The position numbers and the translations under genes were made by a program. A stretch of 64,000 nt of DNA from Steromphala cineraria. Its lineage: Eukaryota > Mollusca > Gastropoda > Trochida > Trochidae. Location of the stretch: positions 50,630,645 to 50,694,644 of the forward strand of contig OU744731.1 of the NCBI GenBank assembly GCA_916613615.1, in the 5' to 3' direction. The notes beneath the pieces were generated by a model that was not told the DNA's origin, ran no database searches, and worked only from the letters and a program-made list of their open reading frames with translations. Below are positions 55,530-64,000 of this stretch, one piece after another. How positions within the stretch are numbered: the first letter of the stretch is position 1; each line of letters opens with the position of its first letter.

Positions 55530-58500
55530 AACTATGATGAAGTATTAGTGTGGTGGAAGTTTGAGCTTTGTTGAAGTAAAGACAAGCAAATTAAGTGTGA
55601 TGAAGTCTAAATGTGGTAGGAGTAAAGACAAGCAATTTAAGTGTGATGAAGGCTAAATGTGGTAGAAGTAAAGACAGGCAATTTAAGTGTGATGAAGTCT
55701 AAATGTGGTAGATGTAAAGACAAGCAATTCAATTGTGATGAAATCTAAATGTGGTAGATGTAAAGACAAGCAATTTAAGTGTGATGAAGGCTAAATGTGG
55801 TAGATGTAAAGACAAGCAATTTAAGTGTGATGAAGGCTAAATGTGGTAGATGTAAAGATAAGCAATTCAAGTGTGATGAAATCTAAATGTGGTAGATGTA
55901 AAGATAAGCAATTCAAGTGTGATGAAGGCTAAATGTGGTAGATGTAAAGACAAGCAATTTAAGTGTGATGAAGTCTTAATGTGGTAAATGTAAAGATAAG
56001 CAATTTAAGTGTGATGAAGTCTAAATGTGGTAGAAGTAAAGACAAGCAATTTAAGTGTGATGAAGTCTTAATGTGGTAGATGTAAAGACAAGCAATTTAA
56101 GTGTGATGAAGGCTAAATGTGGTAGATGTAAAGACAAGCAATTTAAGTGTGATGAAGGCTAAATGTGGTAGAAGTGAAGATAAGCAATTCAAGTGTGATG
56201 AAGTCTAAATGTGGTAGATGTAAAGATAAGCAATTCAAGTGTGATGAAATCTAAATGTGGTAGATGTAAAGACAAGCAATTTAAGTGTGATGAAGGCTAA
56301 ATGTGGTAGATGTAAAGATAAGCAATTCAAGTGTGATGAAGGCTAAATGTGGTAGATGTAAAGACAAGCAATTTAAGTGTGATGAAGTCTAAATGTGGTA
56401 GATGTAAAGATAAGCAATTTAACTGTGATGAAGTCTAAATGTGGTAGAAGTAAAGACAAGCAATTTAAGTGTGATGAAGTCTAAATGTGGTAGAAGTAAA
56501 GACAAGCAATTTAAGTGTGATGAAGGCTAAATGTGGTAGGAGTAAAGATAAGCAATTCAAGTGTGATGAAATCTAAATGTGGTAGAAGTAAAGACAAGCA
56601 ATTTAAGTGTGATGAAGGCTAAATGTGGTAGATGTAAAGATAAGCAATTTAAGTGTGATGAAGTCTAAATGTGGTAGATGTAAAGACAAGCAATTTAAGT
56701 GTGATGAAGGCTAAATGTGGTAGATGTAAAGATAAGCAATTCAAGTGTGATGAAGGCTAAATGTGGTAGATGTAAAGATAAGCAATTTAAGTGTGATGAA
56801 GTCTAAATGTGGTAGATGTAAAGATAAGCAATTTAACTGTGATGAAGTCTAAATGTGGTAGAAGTAAAGACAAGCAATTTAAGTGTGATGAAGTCTAAAT
56901 GTGGTAGAAGTAAAGACAAGCAATTTAAGTGTGATGAAGGCTAAATGTGGTAGGAGTAAAGATAAGCAATTCAAGTGTGATGAAATCTAAATGTGGTAGA
57001 AGTAAAGACAAGCAATTTAAGTGTGATGAAGGCTAAATGTGGTAGATGTAAAGATAAGCAATTTAAGTGTGATGAAGTCTAAATGTGGTAGATGTAAAGA
57101 CAAGCAATTTCAGTGTGATGAAGGCTAAATGTGGTAGATGTAAAGATAAGCAATTTAAGTGTGATGAAGTCTAAATGTGGTAGAAGTAAAGACAAGCAAT
57201 TTCAGTGTGATGAAGTCTAAATGTGGTAGATGTAAAGATAAGCAATTTAAGTGTGATGAAGTCTAAATGTGGTAGATGTAAAGACAAGCAATTTAAGTGT
57301 GATGAAGTCTTAATGTGGTAGATGTAAAGACAAGCAATTTAAGTGTGATGAAGTCTAAATGTGGTAGATGTAAAGAGAAGCAATTTAAGTGTGATGAAGT
57401 CTAAATGTGGTAGATGTAAAGATAAGCAATTTAAGTGTGATGAAGTCTAAATGTGGTAGATGTAAAGATAAGCAATTCAATTGTGATGAAATCTAAATGT
57501 GGTAGATGTAAAGACAAGCAATTTAAGTGTGATGAAGTCTAAATGTGGTAGAAGTAAAGACAAGCAATTTAAGTGTGATGAAGGCTAAATGTGGTAGGAG
57601 TAAAGATAAGCAATTCAAGTGTGATGAAATCTAAATGTGGTAGAAGTAAAGACAAGCAATTTAAGTGTGATGAAGGCTAAATGTGGTAGAAGTAAAGACA
57701 AGCAATTTAAGTGTGATGAAGTCTTAATGTGGTAGATGTAAAGATAAGCAATTTAAGTGTGATGAAGTCTAAATGTGGTAGATGTAAAGACAAGCAATTT
57801 AAGTGTGATGAAGTCTTAATGTGGTAAATGTAAAGATAAGCAATTTAAGTGTGATGAAGGCTAAATGTGGTAGATGTAAAGACAAGCAATTTAAGTGTGA
57901 TGAAGTCTTAATGTGGTAAATGTAAAGATAAGCAATTTAAGTGTGATGAAGGCTAAATGTGGTAGATGTAAAGACAAGCAATTTAAGTGTGATGAAGGCT
58001 AAATGTGGTAGATGTAAAGATAAGCAATTTAAGTGTGATGAAGTCTTAATGTGGTAGATGTAAAGACAAGCAATTTAAGTGTGATGAAGTCTAAATGTGG
58101 TAGATGTAAAGATAAGCAATTCAAGTGTGATGAAGGCTAAATGTGGTAGAAGTAAAGACAAGCAATTTAACTGTGATGAAGTCTAAATGTGGTAGAAGTA
58201 AAGACAAGCAATTTAAGTGTGATGAAGGCTAAATGTGGTAGGAGTAAAGATAAGCAATTCAAGTGTGATGAAATCTAAATGTGGTAGAAGTAAAGACAAG
58301 CAATTTAAGTGTGATGAAGGCTAAATGTGGTAGATGTAAAGATAAGCAATTTAAGTGTGATGAAGTCTAAATGTGGTAGATGTAAAGACAAGCAATTTAA
58401 GTGTGATGAAGTCTTAATGTGGTAGATGTAAAGACAAGCAATTTCAGTGTGATGAAGTCTAAATGTGGTAGATGTAAAGATAAGCAATTTAAGTGTGATG

Positions 58501-61500
58501 AAGTCTAAATGTGGTAGAAGTAAAGACAAGCAATTTAAGTGTGATGAAGTCTAAATGTGGTAGAAGTAAAGACAAGCAATTTAAGTGTGATGAAGGCTAA
58601 ATGTGGTAGGAGTAAAGATAAGCAATTCAAGTGTGATGAAATCTAAATGTGGTAGAAGTAAAGACAAGCAATTTAAGTGTGATGAAGGCTAAATGTGGTA
58701 GAAGTAAAGACAAGCAATTTAAGTGTGATGAAGTCTTAATGTGGTAGATGTAAAGATAAGCAATTTAAGTGTGATGAAGTCTAAATGTGGTAGATGTAAA
58801 GACAAGCAATTTAAGTGTGATGAAGTCTTAATGTGGTAAATGTAAAGATAAGCAATTTAAGTGTGATGAAGGCTAAATGTGGTAGATGTAAAGACAAGCA
58901 ATTTAAGTGTGATGAAGTCTTAATGTGGTAAATGTAAAGATAAGCAATTTAAGTGTGATGAAGGCTAAATGTGGTAGATGTAAAGACAAGCAATTTAAGT
59001 GTGATGAAGGCTAAATGTGGTAGATGTAAAGATAAGCAATTTAAGTGTGATGAAGTCTTAATGTGGTAGATGTAAAGACAAGCAATTTAAGTGTGATGAA
59101 ATCTAAATGTGGTAGATGTAAAGACAAGCAATTTAAGTGTGATGAAGTCTAAATGTGGTAGAAGTAAAGACAGGCAATTTAAGTGTGATGAAGTCTAAAT
59201 GTGGTAGAAGTAAAGACAAGCAATTTAAGTGTGATGAAGGCTAAATGTGGTAGAAGTAAAGACAGGCAATTTAAGTGTGATGAAGTCTAAATGTGGTAGA
59301 TGTAAAGACAAGCAATTCAATTGTGATGAAATCTAAATGTGGTAGATGTAAAGACAAGCAATTTAAGTGTGATGAAGGCTAAATGTGGTAGATGTAAAGA
59401 CAAGCAATTTAAGTGTGATGAAGGCTAAATGTGGTAGATGTAAAGATAAGCAATTCAAGTGTGATGAAATCTAAATGTGGTAGATGTAAAGATAAGCAAT
59501 TCAAGTGTGATGAAGGCTAAATGTGGTAGATGTAAAGACAAGCAATTTAAGTGTGATGAAGTCTTAATGTGGTAAATGTAAAGATAAGCAATTTAAGTGT
59601 GATGAAGTCTAAATGTGGTAGAAGTAAAGACAAGCAATTTAAGTGTGATGAAGTCTTAATGTGGTAGATGTAAAGACAAGCAATTTAAGTGTGATGAAGT
59701 CTAAATGTGGTAGATGTAAAGACAAGCAATTTAAGTGTGATGAAATCTAAATGTGGTAGATGTAAAGACAAGCAATTTAAGTGTGATGAAGTCTAAATGT
59801 GGTAGATGTAAAGATAAGCAATTTAAGTGTGATGAAGTCTAAATGTGGTAGATGTAAAGACAAGCAATTTAAGTGTGATGAAGGCTAAATGTGGTAGAAG
59901 TGAAGATAAGCAATTCAAGTGTGATGAAGTCTAAATGTGGTAGATGTAAAGATAAGCAATTCAAGTGTGATGAAATCTAAATGTGGTAGATGTAAAGACA
60001 AGCAATTTAAGTGTGATGAAGGCTAAATGTGGTAGATGTAAAGATAAGCAATTCAAGTGTGATGAAGGCTAAATGTGGTAGATGTAAAGATAAGCAATTT
60101 AAGTGTGATGAAGTCTAAATGTGGTAGATGTAAAGATAAGCAATTTAAGTGTGATGAAGTCTAAATGTGGTAGAAGTAAAGACAAGCAATTTAAGTGTGA
60201 TGAAGTCTAAATGTGGTAGAAGTAAAGACAAGCAATTTAAGTGTGATGAAGGCTAAATGTGGTAGGAGTAAAGATAAGCAATTCAAGTGTGATGAAATCT
60301 AAATGTGGTAGATGTAAAGATAAGCAATTCAAGTGTGATGAAGGCTAAATGTGGTAGATGTAAAGACAAGCAATTTAAGTGTGATGAAGTCTAAATGTGG
60401 TAGATGTAAAGATAAGCAATTCAAGTGTGATGAAATCTAAATGTGGTAGATGTAAAGACAAGCAATTTAAGTGTGATGAAGTCTAAATGTGGTAGATGTA
60501 AAGATAAGCAATTCAAGTGTGATGAAGGCTAAATGTGGTAGATGTAAAGACAAGCAATTTAAGTGTGATGAAGTCTAAATGTGGTAGATGTAAAGACAAG
60601 CAATTTAAGTGTGATGAAGGCTAAATGTGGTAGATGTAAAGATAAGCAATTTAAGTGTGATGAAGGCTAAATGTGGTAGATGTAAAGATAAGCAATTTCA
60701 GTGTGATGAAGGCTAAATGTGGTAGATGTAAAGATAAGCAATTTAAGTGTGATGAAGGCTAAATGTGGTAGATATAAAGATAAGCAATTTAAGTGTGATG
60801 AAGTCTAAATGTGGTAGATGTAAAGATAAGCAATTTAAGTGTGATGAAGTCTAAATGTGGTAGATGTAAAGATAAGCAATTCAAGTGTGATGAAGGCTAA
60901 ATGTGGTAGATGTAAAGATAAGCAATTCAAGTGTGATGAAATCTAAATGTGGTAGATGTAAAGATAAGCAATTCAAGTGTGATGAAGGCTAAATGTGGTA
61001 GATGTAAAGACAAGCAATTTAAGTGTGATGAAGTCTTAATGTGGTAAATGTAAAGATAAGCAATTTAAGTGTGATGAAGTCTAAATGTGGTAGAAGTAAA
61101 GACAAGCAATTTAAGTGTGATGAAGTCTTAATGTGGTAGATGTAAAGACAAGCAATTTAAGTGTGATGAAGTCTAAATGTGGTAGATGTAAAGACAAGCA
61201 ATTTAAGTGTGATGAAATCTAAATGTGGTAGATGTAAAGACAAGCAATTTAAGTGTGATGAAGTCTAAATGTGGTAGATGTAAAGATAAGCAATTTAAGT
61301 GTGATGAAGTCTAAATGTGGTAGATGTAAAGACAAGCAATTTAAGTGTGATGAAGGCTAAATGTGGTAGAAGTGAAGATAAGCAATTCAAGTGTGATGAA
61401 GTCTAAATGTGGTAGATGTAAAGATAAGCAATTCAAGTGTGATGAAATCTAAATGTGGTAGATGTAAAGACAAGCAATTTAAGTGTGATGAAGGCTAAAT

Positions 61501-64000
61501 GTGGTAGATGTAAAGATAAGCAATTCAAGTGTGATGAAGGCTAAATGTGGTAGATGTAAAGATAAGCAATTTAAGTGTGATGAAGTCTAAATGTGGTAGA
61601 TGTAAAGATAAGCAATTTAAGTGTGATGAAGTCTAAATGTGGTAGAAGTAAAGACAAGCAATTTAAGTGTGATGAAGTCTAAATGTGGTAGAAGTAAAGA
61701 CAAGCAATTTAAGTGTGATGAAGGCTAAATGTGGTAGGAGTAAAGATAAGCAATTCAAGTGTGATGAAATCTAAATGTGGTAGATGTAAAGATAAGCAAT
61801 TCAAGTGTGATGAAGGCTAAATGTGGTAGATGTAAAGACAAGCAATTTAAGTGTGATGAAGTCTAAATGTGGTAGATGTAAAGATAAGCAATTCAAGTGT
61901 GATGAAATCTAAATGTGGTAGATGTAAAGACAAGCAATTTAAGTGTGATGAAGTCTAAATGTGGTAGATGTAAAGATAAGCAATTCAAGTGTGATGAAGG
62001 CTAAATGTGGTAGATGTAAAGACAAGCAATTTAAGTGTGATGAAGTCTAAATGTGGTAGATGTAAAGACAAGCAATTTAAGTGTGATGAAGGCTAAATGT
62101 GGTAGATGTAAAGATAAGCAATTTAAGTGTGATGAAGGCTAAATGTGGTAGATGTAAAGATAAGCAATTTCAGTGTGATGAAGGCTAAATGTGGTAGATG
62201 TAAAGATAAGCAATTTAAGTGTGATGAAGGCTAAATGTGGTAGAAGTAAAGATAAGCAATTTAAGTGTGATGAAGTCTAAATGTGGTAGATGTAAAGATA
62301 AGCAATTTAAGTGTGATGAAGTCTAAATGTGGTAGATGTAAAGATAAGCAATTCAAGTGTGATGAAGGCTAAATGTGGTAGAAGTGAAGATAAGCAATTC
62401 AAGTGTGATGAAGTATTAATGTGGTAGATGTAAAGATAAGCAATTTAAGTGTGATGAAGTCTAAATGTGGTAGATGTAAAGACAAGCAATTTAAGTGTGA
62501 TGAAGTCTAAATGTGGTAGATGTAAAGATAAGCAATTCAAGTGTGATGAAGGCTAAATGTGGTAGAAGTGAAGATAAGCAATTCAAGTGTGATGAAGTAT
62601 TAATGTGGTAGATGTAAAGATAAGCAATTCAAGTGTGATGAAATCTAAATGTGGTAGATGTAAAGACAAGCAATTTAAGTGTGATGAAGTCTAAATGTGG
62701 TAGATGTAAAGATAAGCAATTCAAGTGTGATGAAGGCTAAATGTGGTAGGAGTAAAGATAAGCAATTTAAGTGTGATGAAGTCTTAATGTGGTAGATGTA
62801 AAGACAAGCAATTTCAGTGTGATGAAGGCTAAATGTGGTAGATGTAAAGACAAGCAATTTAAGTGTGATGAAGTCTAAATGTGGTAGATGTAAAGACAAG
62901 CAATTTAAGTGTGATGAAGTCTAAATGTGGTAGATGTAAAGATAAGCAATTCAAGTGTGATGAAGGCTAAATGTGGTAGATGTAAAGACAAGCAATTTAA
63001 GTGTGATGAAGTCTAAATGTGGTAGAAGTAAAGATAAGCAATTCAAGTGTGATGAAATCTAAATGTGGTAGATGTAAAGACAAGCAATTTAAGTGTGATG
63101 AAGTCTAAATGTGGTAGATGTAAAGACAAGCAATTTAAGTGTGATGAAATCTAAATGTGGTAGAAGTAAAGATAAGCAATTCAAGTGTGATGAAGGCTAA
63201 ATGTGGTAGAAGTAAAGATAAGCAATTCAAGTGTGATGAAATCTAAAGTGGTAGATGTAAAGACAAGCAATTTAAGTGTGATGAAGTCTAAATGTGGTAG
63301 ATGTAAAGACAAGCAATTTAAGTGTGATGAAGTCTAAATGTGGTAGATGTAAAGACAAGCAATTTAAGTGTGATGAAGGCTAAATGTGGTAGAAGTAATG
63401 ATAAGCAATTTAAGTGTGATGAAGTCTAAATGTGGTAGATGTAAAGACAAGCAATTTAAGTGTGATGAAGGCTAAATGTGGTAGAAGTAATGATAAGCAA
63501 TTTAAGTGTGATGAAGTCTTAATGTGGTAAATGTAAAGATAAGCAATTTAAGTGTGATGAAGGCTAAATGTGGTAGATGTAAAGACAAGCAATTTAAGTG
63601 TGATGAAGGCTAAATGTGGTAGATGTAAAGATAAGCAATTTAAGTGTGATGAAGTCTTAATGTGGTAGATGTAAAGACAAGCAATTTAAGTGTGATGAAA
63701 TCTAAATGTGGTAGATGTAAAGACAAGCAATTTAAGTGTGATGAAGTCTAAATGTGGTAGAAGTAAAGACAGGCAATTTAAGTGTGATGAAGTCTAAATG
63801 TGGTAGAAGTAAAGACAAGCAATTTAAGTGTGATGAAGGCTATATGTGGTAGAAGTAAAGACAGGCAATTTAAGTGTGATGAAGTCTAAATGTGGTAGAT
63901 GTAAAGACAAGCAATTCAATTGTGATGAAATCTAAATGTGGTAGATGTAAAGACAAGCAATTTAAGTGTGATGAAGGCTAAATGTGGTAGATGTAAAGAC
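55530..64000. repeat. 46-bp array, about 184 copies, running off the right edge
   Basis: The unit is GTAAAGACAAGCAATTTAAG then TGTGATGAAGTCTAAATGTG and GTAGAT. Common variants are GACAAG/GATAAG, TTTAAG/TTCAAG, GTCT/GGCT/ATCT and GATGT/GAAGT. Variant patterns repeat as blocks: 59,581-60,760 recurs 1,472 bp (32 units) later, about 57,596-58,000 recurs 1,012 bp (22 units) later, and a 9-unit (414-bp) step occurs near 56,400. One unit near 63,245 lost a base. Confidence 0.98.

Noticed and set aside
55530..64000. CRISPR-like or telomeric array
   Set aside because: Units are contiguous with no unique spacers, the genome is eukaryotic, and the unit is not a telomere repeat.

Overview
This is eukaryotic, metazoan DNA, most likely from a lophotrochozoan and probably a bivalve mollusc. 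It contains spliced GT-AG exons, degenerate DIRS-type and LINE retroelements, TIR transposons and a hAT-type MITE. It also has tandem-core repeats ending in an ACGG-type microsatellite and a CATGACATAAGCT-like tail, a layout resembling the bivalve 'pearl' elements. The organism call is inference; no species-diagnostic gene is present.

The backbone is one gene on the minus strand. I reconstruct 14 exons (one of them a tentative microexon) from 48,313 down to 3,675, and the gene runs off the left edge. The splice phases of all exons chain without conflict and give 544 codons in the window. The product begins with a short ectodomain and one transmembrane helix. A very basic stretch follows, then a long, highly charged, mostly coiled-coil cytoplasmic region. 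This layout resembles the EVC/EVC2 (limbin) family of the ciliary Hedgehog pathway, but that assignment is tentative and no symbol is given. A strong plus-strand splice donor about 450 bp upstream of the start hints at a divergent neighbour, which is the arrangement of vertebrate EVC and EVC2.

Layout: 1-2,960, a 60-bp tandem array; 3.7-17.1 kb, eight 3' exons, with 47-bp, 40-bp and purine-rich arrays next to exons, a LINE remnant, a SINE and a pearl-like element; 17.3-18.4 kb, a TIR element (E1); 18.8-22 kb, a decayed DIRS-like retroelement; 23.3-26.4 kb, a second TIR element (E3) carrying a pearl-like block, a long fold-back and a 417-bp hAT MITE; 27.0-27.4 kb, two exons; 29.2-37.5 kb, a 3.0-kb 32-bp array and a 5.0-kb 17-bp array on either side of one 85-bp exon; 39-45.7 kb, two exons, dispersed repeats and an L1-like LINE fragment; 46.1-48.0 kb, a TTAA-flanked TIR element; 48.1-48.3 kb, the transmembrane exon; 49.9-54.8 kb, a second DIRS-like element with an intact tyrosine recombinase and with a third TIR element (E2) inside its reverse transcriptase; 55.5-64 kb, a 46-bp array that leaves the window.

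The most striking feature is how the tandem arrays relate to the exons. Five arrays start within about 10 to 115 bp of a splice junction. One (40 bp) consists of the last 25 nt of an exon plus the first 15 nt of the intron, copied about 37 times with its 5' splice site. Another contains three copies of a 22-nt piece of the adjacent exon. Minisatellites seeded at exon edges, and multiplying splice-site decoys inside a gene, are the best candidate here for something undescribed.
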